Positions 9,740 to 22,262 of a stretch of 64,000 nt of DNA are shown here, piece by piece. Numbering within the stretch: position 1 is the stretch's first letter; every line of letters starts with the position of its first letter. The stretch covers positions 349,477,207 through 349,541,206 of the forward strand of contig NC_077227.1 in NCBI RefSeq assembly GCF_027887165.1. The letters are read 5' to 3'. Under the pieces are notes generated by a model, which had not been told where the DNA came from, searched no databases, and saw only the letters and a list, made by a program, of their open reading frames with translations. The stretch is from Monodelphis domestica. Its lineage: Eukaryota; Chordata; Mammalia; Didelphimorphia; Didelphidae. Position numbers and translations under genes: made by a program.

Positions 9740-12130
9740 TTTATCTGATTGCAATATTCAAATAAGATAAATTTTAATAACCAATTTGGATTAGAGAGGT
9801 ATCAGGGAAAAGGGAAGAGGGAATGTCCCTAAATAAGGTTGGAATCTTTCTCAGCTTTGGTGCTGAGGCCAGGGCTCACAGGCTGGTGGAGAGTTTCTCT
9901 TATTCCTGTCTACTATACTACTATACTATCTACTATACTTACTTACTATTGTCTACTATATCTATATAACTATATCTGTGCTAGTTTTCTTAATGTCAAA
10001 ATCTTAGTAGTAGACAGCAAGCAATAAGAAAAGTTCTGACTTTCAGAGCTGGTTGGGCCTGTCTTTTCGGGCTGAAGAAAGTAGAGGCACTTCTATCCAA
10101 GCTCCTCCCACCCCCACACCAGGAAGGAAGTCCTAGTCACAAGACCAACTACCACTCCCAGTTGCCCCTTCCCCCACCAACTGTCAGTCTTGTAAATTTC
10201 TTCTCTCTCTAATATTCCCACTGTTGCTTGTTCCAACACAGTGGCAGAAAGTCCAGAACTTGTTCTAGTTTCCTTTCCACAATCATTCCCTTTTTTGTTG
10301 TTGTTGTGACCTTTCCAAGGTCACTTATTTTTATTATAGCTACCAATTTACTAAATCTACTCTAAGGTATTTTATGCAGGAAAGTTTGGGTAAGGGTAGT
10401 TGTAGGGTTTTACAATAAATGTTTTAACAAAACCATAACAAAGAAATTTGAATCTTAGTGCTAATACTACTTATTCTTGCTAAGTTAATTAAAACAAATA
10501 GTTTTCCTATTATATATATATTATTTGCAGACTATCTTATCTATATATATTTCCATTAAACACAATTTCAGCATCAACTTTACAATAAACAATTAAAAGT
10601 TTATTATCTGTAAATGCAGCTTGTCTATTCTTATGTATAACTAATTGTCTATGCTATGTTTAACTTAACTTACTCCTAATCTATTCCCTACTTATTTTAA
10701 CTATTATCTAAGTCTTTAGTCTAATCTATAACCTAATCTTATGTACAACATATATACATGCTATGCTAAATATTTACAGACTCTATCATTATGTTACTAA
10801 CCTAATTATAGTATATATTATTTATAGAGATTATTTACATATAATACAATAATATACATTGTTCCACATCCTGACATCAAATAGAAAGATCTATTGATCT
10901 TTCTATTTGCCTAATACCTTATTGAACTAACTATATACATATTTACATTTTGTATAAATACAATTTCAGACACTTGCTTATTCAAACAAGGTCTCCCCAT
11001 ATGTCAGTTTGTGATTTTGTGTTTTGTGTCTAATAATGTTATGTTGAATTAATACTTATCAAGTTTCTTCAGATTTCCACTTCTCATGTTGACTGATGGA
11101 TTTCTTCTTTCTTCCAAGTTATGTAGTGTTGCATGCTATTTCCCTAATATGTGAAATTACTTTTGTTTTATTATTTCAACACACTCAGTCTTACATATAA
11201 GCCTCATTTTCCATCTGTCCTCTTCTTATATAACAAATTTACAAAGTTCAAAATCTTAGCTGTCTATTTCAGCTTTTCCTCTTTGTTTCTTCTCTCTAGC
11301 AGCTTTTCTTGATGCTTTTCCTCTGGGCTGGTTTAAAATCTTTTCCTCTGGGCTGGAAGGTTGTCTTCTCGCTGTGGCATGCTTGACTAATGGGATTTTG
11401 TTGTCTCAAACATTATGTGTTACTATTATTTCTTTGTGGCATACCTTTTGATGTTAATCAGTTTTTCTTTTCATTTCTTAGCACTATCTTTTGTCTAATT
11501 ATCTTCTATGTCTGTTACAGTGATGTTGAATTTTTTCTGGTTTTATGTGGGAACAGTGAAATCATGAGTCTTTCCCTGCAATTTTTATAGCTGTTGGCAT
11601 AGTAAGCAATACTTCATGTGGTCCAGTCCATTTTATGTCTATAGCCAATTTTCTATTGAAAATTTTTAAGTATACTATGTCTCCTGGTTTGATGTTGTGC
11701 AAATTGTAATCCAGGGGTACTTTTTGTTGTATCAAGCCCATTTCATGCAACTCTGCTCTTCTTGTTTGTAAAGCTTGTATATATTTTATTAATTGACATC
11801 TCCACCTATCATTGCAATGTAAGCTGGTTTACAAGTCCTTCCTTGCCAAATTGTGTGTCCATATAGCAACTCAAATGGAGAGATGTTCAAATCTCCACTG
11901 GGTTGTGTTCTAAGATGGAACAGAACTAATGGTAGAATGTCTGTCCATTTTTGGTGTGTTTCTGCACAAAATTTCCCTATCAGTGTTTTGATGTCTTTAT
12001 TTAATCTCTCCACTTGCCCTGAACTTTGGGGATTATATGGTGTGTGGTATGTTGCTTCTATTCTGAGATTTTTATGAATTTCATTTAATATTGATTGAGT
12101 AAAGTGACTTCCACAGTCCTTTCCACAGTT
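9740..12130 (-). mobile_element. Endogenous retrovirus fossil, 3' portion (pol integrase to 3' LTR)
   Basis: Read on the - strand, 12120-11560 encodes the C-terminal part of a retroviral integrase (a SGQVERLNKDIKTL-type motif, then the downstream basic domain). About 1.3 kb of unrecognised sequence follows, then a polypurine tract (AAAAAAGGGAA) abutting a TG that I take as the start of the 3' LTR near 10285. The left LTR boundary, about 9740, is uncertain. The integrase wording suggests a gamma-like class. The element is broken in several places and lacks its 5' part, so it is an old fossil. Confidence 0.65.
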
Positions 12131-12788
12131 TCCAGCCTGTCCTAGCCATTTTTCAGCTGGAGAACACAGCGTGAAGAAGCAAACATGTGCTATTCAGCCC
12201 CACCCCTTCTAGTTTTCAAGCAGATTTTTTTAAAGCTGGTTCTAGACTACTATTGAGAGTTTTTCACAGGGAGGGCATGTGGCCCAAATCAGTGGATTTG
12301 AAGCTGAAGTTTTTGGGAATTTCCTTCTGATTTTTTGTCATTTTTCTCCTGACCCCAAAACACCAAGAGCAACAGCCTCTCATCTGCAAATATGCTATTG
12401 TTTCTCCCCAGAAATTTTGCCCTTAGGGAAGAGGTACAGAAGAATAGCTTTTAAAAGCCCTCTAGCAAATATCTGAAGAGATTTTTTCCTTCAAGTCAAG
12501 GTCTTTTTGTTTACCTGTAAACAAAATCCATTCATCCCCCCCCCCTTTTTTTTTGAGGAATAATGCTGTTACAAAGCATGGCCCATTTTCCTACAAATCT
12601 GAAACAGCTTCTGTTTTCAGAGAGCCTTACTAACCTCATGCAGCTTACAGTTTTAGGGTGTGTTTTCTTACTTCTGATCCTGGGTGGGGTTTGTGTTGAT
12701 TGGATACTTTGTAGTTGAAAGCTTGACTAATCTTGAGATTCATATGAGAAGTACATTTTAAACCACCTCGATATTTTGGGCTACCCAA
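12131..12788. other. No identifiable feature
   Basis: Includes a C/T homopolymer run near 12535-12555. No gene or repeat family was recognised. It could be more of the adjacent retroviral fossil, too decayed to call. Confidence 0.35.
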
Positions 12789-13190
12789 TGTAAGAGTTAA
12801 AATTTAGGGAAACTGAGGCAGGTAGAAATTAGTTTCTCTCTGCAAGGAGTACTATATTTTTAGAGTTTTATTTAAGATAAGGAATTTAAGAATATACAAG
12901 TAAGAGAGGCACGTGCTAGGTCGGCCAAGAGGCCCATTCAATTTTCACTCACACCATAAGAAGCATCTGCTTGCCAGCAGAAACAGGAAGAGAAGAGAGC
13001 CCCCACCATAGGTGGAGACCCTTTAAATAATAATTTGCTCTCAGCCCAAGTGAGAATTCAGTGAGATTACAAAGCATTCTGGAGAAGCGGAGCAAGGACT
13101 TCTGGGGATTGGAGTCCTGGATTCAAGTCTCCATTTTTAGACCAGCCACTGCAACAAATCCATTATGGGATTTGTCCACACTATGCTTAG
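12789..13190 (-). mobile_element. LTR-type element, antisense
   Basis: Begins TGTAAGAGTTAAAATT on the + strand. It contains an inverted polyadenylation-like region (TTTTATTTAAGATAAGG) that also occurs at the edge of the LTR-type elements at 28610 and 55400. The right end near 13190 is approximate. Its relation to the retroviral fossil to its left is unknown. Confidence 0.45.
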
Positions 13191-13950
13191 TGTGGGTATG
13201 GGAAACTCCAGAGGTGTGACAAAAGGAATATGAATGGATGATAAATACTGGGGAGGGGAAGAGATCTGTTAGCTTATTGATGTTAACTTTTTGAGTTTTG
13301 TTTCCCCTCCATAATAGTGAAGAAGTCTATTGGAATTGGTGAAAAGGACTTTGGAATTCACTGCCTATACCCAGTCATGCATATTGTATTTGCTGATTGT
13401 TTTAAGGTTTAATTTTTCATTTAAGTTAATATATTAATCTAATCAATACTATTCTGTTACTCTGAATCATTTTAAATTACTGTGTTTTTACTATTAGATG
13501 TATTCTGTTACATTATTTTTATTTGTGCCTTCCCCCTATAACTGTACTGAACAATATATCATTGCGAAAGCCCATAAATATCTTATACAAATCCTTTTCA
13601 GTGGCAAAATCATAACTCCTTAGGTATGCTGGATTTGTCACCTGATCCATTGAGGTGACATATTGCTTATACAACCTTTTCTTCCTTTTTTGTTTTGTTA
13701 ATTGTCACATAGATGATGATAGATGGACTCCATCAAAACCGGTTACAAACTGTATACAACCTTTGGAAAATTTAATGAGCTGAGAATTTAAATTAATTTT
13801 AAAGGGTCTTCAGAAATTATTTTAAATAACTAGTAGCTTCTGAATAGATATATAAGGAATACTAAATTAACGGTAGAAAACAAAATAGAAGTTCTTGCCA
13901 CAAAAGTTTTATGTAAAGCATGAAGCCAAAGTAGCTTCAACATAATATTT
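13191..13950. other. No identifiable feature
   Basis: AT-rich sequence without convincing ORFs, splice signals or known repeat wording. Confidence 0.35.
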
Positions 13951-13955
13951 TTTTT

Positions 13956-14555
13956 AATTTAAAACCCTTACCTTCTGTCTTGAAATCAATACTGTGTATT
14001 GGTTCCAAGGCAGAAGAGTGGTAAGGGCTAGGCAATGGGGGTTAAGTGACTTGCCCAGGGTCACACAGCTGGGAAGTGTTTGAGGCCAAATTTGAACCTA
14101 TGACCTCCCATCTAGTAAATGCCAAAACTGTAAGGATAATTTTAGTGTTTTGACTTAATATCTAAATAAGTGGTCACCATGGGAAATTTCCAAATATGAA
14201 AATACCCAAGTCAGCTTGACCTTTTTAGGTACTAATTTAACCTTTACAGGTACTTAATACCTTTTTGTATTATATCTAAAAATACACCTAGCTTAAGGTT
14301 TTAGCTTTAGTCTAAGGTATGAGTTGGGGACTTTCATTGTTCAATCAGGAGTTTACAACTTTATCTTCCCCTAAGGTACTGTCTGAGTAGGGTGGAGTAA
14401 TTTCCAAGTTCACAATCCATTCCTGATCAAGTATCTCCATTGTTACAATAGGGGAATAGCTTAACCAAATCTTCTAAGGTACAGTCTGAGTAGTTTTTAA
14501 GATTCATAGTCTGTAGGCCTGGCTCTCAATCCACTGAGCTACCCACCTGCCCCCT
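13956..14555 (-). mobile_element. CORE-SINE split by an LTR-type insertion (about 14120-14511)
   Basis: The SINE runs from AAAACCCTTACCTTCTGTC through the CORE (TGACTTGCCCAGGGTCACAC) to ACCTCCCATCTAG at about 14119. It resumes at TAGGCCTGGCTCTCAATCC (14512) and ends CTGCCCCC. The intervening 390 bp matches, in shortened form, the LTR at 18116-18785 (TTAATCAGGAG/TTTACAACTTTATCTTCCC wording in both). The LTR is therefore younger than this SINE copy. Confidence 0.8.
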
Positions 14556-15700
14556 TCAGCATAATATTTTAACTCTTCACTTTAATCTACTTCCACCAGA
14601 ATGATCTAGATTCCTGGTGATGTTTTAGATCCCAAAAGGTTTTCATCAGCAGTACAGAGGTTTCTGTTTTTTCCAGGCTCTTCTGCCAATGTTTGGAATA
14701 ATGGCACTAATAGACTCTGTTAAAAAATATCTTTGCCAAGGTTGAAAGAATTGCTACATCTGTAGAACTTGTGACAAGTATCCATCAGTTCATAGGTTTT
14801 TTAAATGTCACACAGCAAGTAGTTATATAGAGACTCATGTGAATCCTATATGACAGCAGTTTTGTTTGCTATTGTCATTAACTGGGATATTGTGAATTTG
14901 TGGAATTTTGGTACCTTTTTTGAATGTGCATTATCTCCTGTACTACTGTTTATAAAACTGTTACTTTGTGAAAATCATTTGCACTCACACAGGTGTTCTT
15001 GGTCAAGTTAAAAAGGAACTGGAACTCATTTATGGGTGAGAAACCTTTGTATTCTACCTCTCCTTGGCTGACACAATGTATCACTAATTGTAAGCTATAT
15101 ATTTTTTATTTTTAAACCATTTTAATTATTTTTTTTGTTCTTGTATGGGCAATATCACTGCATTTTGTCCTACAGACTTGTGGGACAAAAAATACTTTAA
15201 TTGGACCCTAATACTTAAAGTACATATAATCAATATTAATCTTTTTTTGATTTTGCAGTAATATAACTTTTAAAATGTCCATTAACCCTAATGTCAACGC
15301 ATACTCCAAAAGCTTTAGACTATAGAAATAATGCCATTGATTATTTTAAAAAATTGAGACTTTGCTTAATGATTCTGTGTGATTCCAAGAGAATGGAACA
15401 CAAAAAGAGCCACTGCATAGTGTCAAAGAAACACAAAGCTAACCTGCATAGTGCCTATCGAGCACAAAGTCAAAGAGACCAACCAATCCCAGTGGGATTA
15501 ATGAAATTTTGAGCCACAACAAGAGGATTTGAACTTGTTTGGGGTTCACAATTGTGGCTGTTTTGACATATGTCAGAGACAGATCTTCCCTGAGTCACAT
15601 TCTACGAAGTGCCTCACTTTGGCTGCCATCCTAGTTTGAGTATCCCTGAGAGAGAAGGTAAAATCAGACCAAGAAATGCTATTTCCCAATTTGCTGCTGA
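14556..15700. other. No identifiable gene
   Basis: Mostly AT-rich. A 73-codon open stretch at 15291-15512 lacks family resemblance and is not supported as a gene. Confidence 0.35.
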
Positions 15701-15706
15701 AATCTC

Positions 15707-16090
<384 letters not shown>

Positions 16091-16099
16091 TATAGTCCT

Positions 16100-16739
16100 G
16101 GCTACTGATTGGGTAAGTGTATAATTGCTTAAATCCCTTTAATTTGGCCCTGATTCAGGGACCTGTTGTAGGTCTATTTTTCCTTTACTTGGATTTTTTA
16201 GGCATAAGACGTTGATATTTTATATTTCATCCACAAGTTATTTTTTCTCTTTAATTTGTTTTGTTTTCTATTTTAGATTTTATTTTACCAATTGATTCAT
16301 ATACCTCATAACTCAGCCATGCATCCCTGTGTGATCCCTGTCTTTATTTTCCTCCTCAGGGTAAACTATGTTATTGTTGTGAACTTTGATTTGAATGTGA
16401 CCCTAATTTAGAATAAGAGACTACCTGCCCAAATTCAGAAGGTGAACTTTTTAGAGAAGGCACCACAAAGATGCCTACAGAGACCACACATTGCTCCAAA
16501 AGATCCAGAGTGAACTTTGGGATGTGCTAAATTGAACTTTGGGGGGTTGAATGCATTTGTTTTATATGTATACTCTTATGTCAAAGGGGATTGCCCCCAA
16601 ATTGGCTTTTTGTCAATCTAGCAATCATTGTTTTTCTTCTGTTTTCCTTTTATACACAAATTATTGCAATTTATAAGTTTATTATGTTTAAAATGATCCC
16701 TTTGGGGAGACTGGTCTGCCAAAGGATCACAGGAGTGAA
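16100..16739. other. Unclassified sequence left of an LTR
   Basis: No gene was recognised. Its position directly before an LTR copy and a purine-rich stretch near 16530 are compatible with retroviral internal sequence, but nothing confirms that. Confidence 0.3.
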
Positions 16740-17002
16740 TGTATGAGTGGAAATTTTGTATCTTTGAACTATGTTCCCCAGAATTCCATTAATATTTCCC
16801 AGAATTCATCTCCTCTCTCCACCATGTTGTGTGTTAATGTTTGTATATAAGTTTTTGTTACTCCTCACTCTCTTTTTCCCAAGTGCAAGACTGGGAAAGT
16901 GGTTTTTCTTTACTGATGTTTTTCTTCCCTTGCTTCAAATTTTATTAATAAATCTTATAAATATAATACTTGGAGTGTTGGATATTGGTTTTAAAATCTA
17001 CA
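16740..17002 (+). mobile_element. LTR (TGTATAAGTGG family), copy 2
   Basis: Starts TGTATGAGTGGAAATTTTG and ends AAATCTACA, with AATAAATC near 16947. It is closely similar along its length to copy 1 at 8772-9039, with the same boundaries. Confidence 0.65.
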
Positions 17003-17470
17003 TTACACAGGTGTCACCTGCATTGAGGAGTGCATGCACTTCATCGATAGTAATCTTCAAAGTCCTCTTTGTAATGTCATTGCTGGCATAAGGATTTCTT
17101 TAGAAGTACAAAATAACTAAGGTATTGCTGATATGGCTGATATGCATGAAGGCCACTTTTCCCAGAGATAGAGTTCAAGGTTTGTGATAGTAAGTTAGCT
17201 GAGCATTATGTTCAGAGCCAATTAAGAAAGCCAGGTACTCTTTAGATATTGATTTGTAGACATGCAAGGTCAGACTGATCCTTGCCAGAGTCTTGAGGCA
17301 GATCTTCAAATATGTCTTTTCTGGCTGCTTTTGCCTCAATGGGCCCAGAATGTCCTTATGGATTTGTTACCCTGGTATCCATTTCCATTTTCTGTCAGTG
17401 AGTCTGCTTGCTTTGCACTTCACAAAACATCATACTTCTCCCAAGATAAACTCACCATCTGAAATCTCAC
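17003..17470 (-). pseudogene. Possible degraded coding remnant, unidentified
   Basis: The - strand contains two fairly long open stretches with protein-like composition, one around 17170-17300 and one around 17010-17095 (the latter ends KITIDEVHALLNAGDTC). I do not recognise the family. No splice signals frame the segments. It could be an old retrocopy cut by the LTR at 16740-17002, or chance. Confidence 0.25.
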
Positions 17471-17829
17471 TACCTTGCAAATTGACTCAATTTTTAATAC
17501 TCAACACCTTCTGACATCCCTCAGTTGTTTCTCCTCTAGGCCTGGAGAGTTGGAAGGTAGAGCAATGATTAAAAAAAAAAACAGGCTGATTTAATCTAGA
17601 AGAGAGCAGAGCTAGGAAGGCAGTAGAGATCTCAATTCAAAACGTAAATCCCCTCTCAAGTCTTACTTTATAGAGGGCTCAGAACTTTTCCAACAACTCT
17701 CCATTTTCTATCAACAACTCTGCTTGGTTTTTACTCCATGGATCATCATGCCTTTAAAACAGGTACCCTCAACCCCTTACTCTATTCAGCTTTTTTTTGT
17801 ATATTATCTTCTTTGCCATTAGATTATAA

Positions 17830-18110
17830 AGCTCTTGAGAATGCTGGTTCAGTGGTTTTAGTTGTATCTGACGGTGACCCCATTTGGGGTTTTCTTGTCA
17901 AAGATACTAAAGTAGTTTGCCATTTTATTCTCATTTTACAGATGAGGAAACTGAGGTAAACAGGATTAAACAACGTTCCCAGGGTCATACAGCTAGTAAG
18001 TATCTAAAACTGAATTTGAACTCTGATCTTCTTGACTCCATATCTAAGATTCTATCCACTTGTACCTCTAGCTCCTTTAGAAAGTGGGCCTATCTTTTTC
18101 TTAGAACACT
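17830..18110 (-). mobile_element. CORE-SINE / SINE1-like copy
   Basis: Antisense copy with GACGGTGACCCCATTTGGGG, TTTACAGATGAGGAAACTGA and a degraded CORE (CCCAGGGTCATACAGCTAG), followed by the TATCCACTTGTACC head. An LTR inserts at its right flank. Confidence 0.75.
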
Positions 18111-18115
18111 GCCTG

Positions 18116-18785
18116 TGTAAAGATAATTTTACAATTTTGACGTATCCAAATTAATTGGTCACCAGGGGGAAAATCCCAAATAAAATACCCATCAGTCTGG
18201 AAATTTATGGTAATTTTAATTCATAGAGAGGGAAGGAATTTAAGGAGAAGAGAGAGAAAGAGGGTATAGGATTTCTTCCACCTGGCCTGTGCCAGGGGGA
18301 GTTTAAATCTCTGCCTCTAGGTCTCTGAAAAAGATGAGAGGCTTCTAAGAGGATAAAGTTGGAAAGTAAAGGAGGGAAACTTCAGCCAGAAACTCACCAT
18401 CGAACCGGAAAATAGCTATAGCCACATTAAGATGCCAAAAGGCCCAGTATGCTGCTGTCAGCCACCTCTCCGCTGCCAAAGGTATGAAGTTCACCCTTGT
18501 GTCCCCTTCTCTAAATGCCCATTCTTTAGTTCTCATCTTCTTTGATTAGTTTATCTTTAGAGTTACTTAACACTTCTTTGTCAAGTTCACCTTTTGTTAG
18601 TTACTTGACCTTTTTGTGATTAATTTAACCTTTATACTTAACACCTTTTCGTACTAAGATCTAAAAGTAGACTTAGCTTCACTATAAGTTAAGAGCTAAG
18701 TACCTTCCTTGTTTAATCAGGAGATTACAACTTTATCTTCCCATAAAGTGAGGTCTAAGTAGGGTGGAGTAATTTAAAATTCACA
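18116..18785 (+). mobile_element. Solo LTR (TGTAAAGATAATTTTAC family)
   Basis: About 670 bp, starting TGTAAAGATAATTTTAC and ending AATTCACA. Flanking tetramers CCTG (18112-18115) and CTTG (18786-18789) look like a duplication with one change. The flanks rejoin to MIR/L2-like wording (CACTGCCTG, then GGCACAGAGTAGGCAC), so the LTR landed in an older repeat. A shorter relative is at 14120-14511 and a probable one at 55400. Confidence 0.7.
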
Positions 18786-18954
18786 CTTGGCACAGAGTAG
18801 GCACTTAATAAGTGTTTATCTTTCCCCCGGTCCTCCTGGAGAGCTATCTCATTTAGCAAATAGTATTTTTAAAGACAAAAATGAAAAAAAGAAAAAATCA
18901 GTACAATTGACTTAATACAGTAAAAAAGTCTGAAAATATATGCAAAAACGATGG

Positions 18955-19097
18955 ACCTCTTGCCTTCACAAAGGAATGAGTTGCCCCAGGTCACGTAGCT
19001 ACTAACTGTATGAGGTCAGATTTAGACTCAGGAAGAAGAATCTTCCTGACTCCAGGCCTTACTCTCTATCCATTGTGCCACCTAGCTGTCTCTGAAT
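18955..19097 (-). mobile_element. CORE-SINE fragment
   Basis: Antisense: GTTGCCCCAGGTCACGTAGC, ACTCAGGAAGAAGAATCTTC, then CTATCCATTGTGCCACCTAG. It is truncated at its left end. Confidence 0.75.
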
Positions 19098-19373
19098 GCA
19101 TTTTAATTATATCAATTTGAACTAAATGAATCCTAATGGTTCCCATTCCTCTTCAGTCCTATCATGCTCCTATCTGTATCCTCCTATATTCCTTCTGCTA
19201 TCACTATTCCCCTCTGATCTTTCCTGATTCCTTTTCTCCTTACTTCATCCTCAGCATCCTTAGTATTTTCCAAAATGCCTTCCCTCCTCCAGGGCTCTAT
19301 AATGACCAGCACAATGTCCAGGAAACCCATGATCCCAATCTATCTCACAGATGCTGTTTTCAGATTTCCTTAC

Positions 19374-19525
19374 CTACTGCTTTTAGAACTGCGAAAAGAA
19401 GGGTTGGAAGCATTACAGAAATAGGTGCCCACATCCTCTAGGCCCACCGCTGGTATGGTGAAGTTGATGGTATTTTGACAGACGTCATCGTTAAACTTAA
19501 AGTCATATCTGTTCAGATAAGAGGT
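19374..19525 (-). CDS. CSF1R: CSF1R-like exon, second half of Ig domain 3 (partial gene)
   Basis: On the - strand an acceptor-like TACCTGAAG precedes codons for TSYLNRYDFKF and continues to QNTINFTIPAVGLEDVGTY-F-C-N-A-S-N. This is the last half of an Ig-like domain, with the DxGxYxC motif and the second domain cysteine. The next potential donor is AG/GTAAGG at the left end. Joined in phase 0 to the exon at 21918-22054, the spacing to the YDF motif matches the human receptor as I remember it. After the ASN motif, however, the exon is about five residues shorter and ends in phase 2, which is odd for this family. CSF1R is the CSF1/IL-34 receptor tyrosine kinase of myeloid cells. It may be a decaying copy. 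Confidence 0.5.
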
Positions 19526-20169
19526 CTTCAGGTATAATGAAGAAATGATGAGAACCTCAGCCAGTGGTGGGCTCCAAAAAGCCTATCCAAATATCCAAAG
19601 GGATGACCTAATGCAGATTTATTGAACTTACAAAGTTGGGAAAACTGATGACTCATGTTCTTTTGATTGATTTCAATATGTTCCATTTTGAATTGGGGTC
19701 CCTAGCACCTTTGTAGTTCTGTTCTCTTTCAGATTTAATCAGCTTATTCATTTATTATCATTACTCTATTAATAATAGCTAATAAAGAGGTAAGTAGAAG
19801 ATAATGGACCAACTTTGGACTCAGAAAGACCTAGGACCAAGACTGATCTCTTGATATTGATTGGATTGTGTGATCTTAAGAAAGTCACTTAATTTTGAAG
19901 TACCCTCTAAGACAAAGGAGACACTCATCTATATCCCTACCAGGTGATCCTCATACAGCAAAATAATAGATCAGTGCTATATCCTCCCTTATCAAAAATT
20001 AATCATAGTATTACATAATATTTTTTCTCCCAGGGCTCCCTAATATAAAATAAAATCCACATTGTTAATAATGACTCAATATTATTGAATTATTACTCAA
20101 TAACACAAATTATTTTAAATAAAAATAGTATAGTATTAACTCAGATTCATATAGTACTTTAAGATTTTG

Positions 20170-20463
20170 TGTAATTAGAAATCTTGAACCCTTGGACTTC
20201 ATCTCCCAGCATCCCTTTCCTCTTTTGATCCCATGTTGTGTCCTTATGTGTGTGTATAGAGAAGTTCTGTAACTCCGCCCTTTTGTTCTCTCTTCTTCCT
20301 GTGCTCTCCTTATATTGCTCTTCCCACTTTTGGTGGTCCAGGCAATTCTCTCTTTGCTAAGGCTATCATTTTCCTTTTTTCTTCAAGTTATTAACTAATA
20401 AATTCTTATAAGAACATAATACTTGAAGCATTTGGATATTAATTTTTAACCTTATAATTCACA
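20170..20463 (+). mobile_element. LTR, divergent member of the TGTATAAGTGG family
   Basis: Shares the 3' portion with the LTRs at 8772 and 16740 (TTCAAGTTATTAACTAATAA, then ATAATACTTGAAGCATTTGG, in the same order), but the 5' part differs. It interrupts an older MIR-like repeat. The right end is approximate. Confidence 0.5.
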
Positions 20464-20689
20464 GATTTACTTCGAAAACTCTGAGTTAAGTTGGGACAGT
20501 TTTATTATCTTTCTTTTACAAAAAAAATAGAAATTAAGATTTTGAAGATAAAACTAAACAACTGATTTCTACAAGGGGTCATTGCTACTGTTCTCCAGGT
20601 TACAGAATAGGCATATTTCTAATATGTCTAGGTCACGAGTCAAGTTTCCCAGGGTTCAAATCTCCTTCTTCCTATATGCCCTATTGAAA

Positions 20690-20910
20690 GTAGAACATAT
20701 ATCCAATCCTTCATGATCCCATTTGGGTCTTCCTTGGCAAAAATACTGGAGTGGTTTGCCATTTTCTTTTCTTGCTCATTTTGAGGTAAACAGAGTTAAG
20801 CATAGTTGAGGGACTTGCCCTAGCATTTGAAGCCAAATTTGAACTCAGGAAAATGAGTGTCCCCTGAGTCTGGGCCTGGCATTCCATTTATTGTACCACC
20901 TAGAGATCCT
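20690..20910 (-). mobile_element. SINE1-like copy
   Basis: Contains TTCATGATCCCATTTGGGTC, GGAGTGGTTTGCCATTTTC and a decayed CORE, then the GTACCACCTAGAG head in antisense. It is of the same type as 17830-18110 and 26610-26875. Confidence 0.7.
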
Positions 20911-20944
20911 AAGTTTCTATACCCTACCCTTAATTATCTGAAGA

Positions 20945-21215
20945 TTATGTGAATGCTAGTAATAATAGCTAATGTTTACATAATGCTTTAAAATTTGCAA
21001 AGAATTTTATAACTATTATATCATTTTATTTTCATAACAACTCTAGAGATAGGTGGTATTATAATTTTAATTTTATAGCTAAAGATACAGAGGTAGGTGC
21101 AGGTTAAGTGACTTGTCCACTGTCACATAAACCTTGTGTTGAAGGCTAGATTTAAGCTTAGACTTTCTTGATTCTAGGTCCACTGTGGATCTATCCACTG
21201 AACCATCTAAATTCT
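20945..21215 (-). mobile_element. MIR-type CORE-SINE
   Basis: Antisense tail (AATAATAGCTAATGTTTAC, TGCTTTAAAATTTGCAAAG), CORE (GTTAAGTGACTTGTCCACTG) and head (CTATCCACTGAACCATC). It is a nearly full-length but old copy. Confidence 0.65.
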
Positions 21216-21917
21216 TTTTTCTCAGAAAAATAAGAGGGGGGAAAACACAAATTTGGGAGTCAGAGAATATTTTGCCACTAACTCACTGAGAACCTTTGAC
21301 ATTATACATTCTCCGTTCTAAGGTCTCTTCCAGAACTAATGATCTAACACTTTGTCAGTTATTCCTTTCATAAAGATCCAGAAAGAAAGATGAAGCCACA
21401 TTTGAGGGTGATGAAACTTGATAGTAATCAGAATTTCAGGAGATGTTTCTCTCCTAGAGATAATCAAATACTCCTATCAGAGTCAGACCATGGGGCTACA
21501 TGGGGTCTCATCTCAGGTTATTTTATATCTTTAACAGACCTTAACTCAGTTAAAGTTTTTTAAGAACTTATTGGGTAAAAAATACTATTAAGTACTAGAA
21601 AAGCTGGAAAGTTTATACAACCTACAATTCTTGTCTCTTCGGAGCCCATAGTCTAGAAGGAATGATAAGACACAAACCAAATAACCAGGTAACATATTAC
21701 ATGGAAAATATATACATCTGATTATATCTCACCATTTGGCATTCCGTCCAAAACTGTCCCTTAGGAGAGGGAGTTCTCACTATTTGCTCTGTGCCTTTTA
21801 GATCAATTTTTGTTACACCAGTGTCCTGGCCACCCCCATGCCCACCTCTCACCCGAATATCACCAATTGAATATCAATACTTGCAAAAAAAAGAAAAAGG
21901 ATATGGAGAGTTCTCAC

Positions 21918-22054
21918 CTTCTTCTGTTGGTGTTTGAGGACAAGATCAAAATATGCATCTGGATTGGTTGCTCTGCAGATAATCTGGACAGGTTCCCCTT
22001 GAATCTGCACCAGCTCAGAAGGTTCTAGCCACAGTTTTGGAGGCCCTAAGAGGC
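21918..22054 (-). CDS. CSF1R: CSF1R-like exon, first half of Ig domain 3 (partial gene)
   Basis: A 137-bp - strand exon has a good acceptor (GTGCTGGCTTCAG before 22054) and a good donor (AAG/GTGAGA after 21918). It starts in phase 1 and ends in phase 0, and encodes LLGPPKLWLEPSELVQIQG followed by EPVQIICRATN and FDLVLKHQQKK. This matches the Ig3 N-terminal half of CSF1R as I recall it (L.L.P.ELV.I.GE..QI.C, then FD..L.H...K), including the first domain cysteine. KIT and PDGFRB are worse matches. Neither the Ig1/Ig2 exons, expected at higher coordinates, nor the Ig4-kinase exons, expected below 19 kb, were recognised. In human, CSF1R lies downstream of SLC26A2 beyond HMGXB3, not upstream as here. 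Confidence 0.6.
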
Positions 22055-22109
22055 CTGAAGCCAGCACAGAAGTTAAGATGGTGGAATGAAGCAGAAAACA
22101 ACCTTAGCG

Positions 22110-22262
22110 TTTTGACCCCTAGCATCATTTTACAGAGAAGGAAACTGGGACCTAGAGAGGGGAGTGACTTGCCCAAGGTCACATAACTAGTAAGTGGTTG
22201 AGCTAGAATTCAAACTCAGGTGTTCTCATTTCAACTCCAATGTTCAAAATTCTTTTCACTGT
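22110..22262 (-). mobile_element. MIR fragment
   Basis: TTTTACAGAGAAGGAAACTG, GTGACTTGCCCAAGGTCAC and ACTAGTAAGTGGTTGAGC are the antisense MIR core order. Confidence 0.75.

Larger units (their letters stand above)
19526..21917 (-). other. Intron between the CSF1R-like exons, repeat-filled
   Basis: The 2.4-kb gap holds an LTR (20170-20463), a SINE1-like copy (about 20690-20910) and a MIR-like copy (about 20945-21215). No further exon was recognised. Confidence 0.4.
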
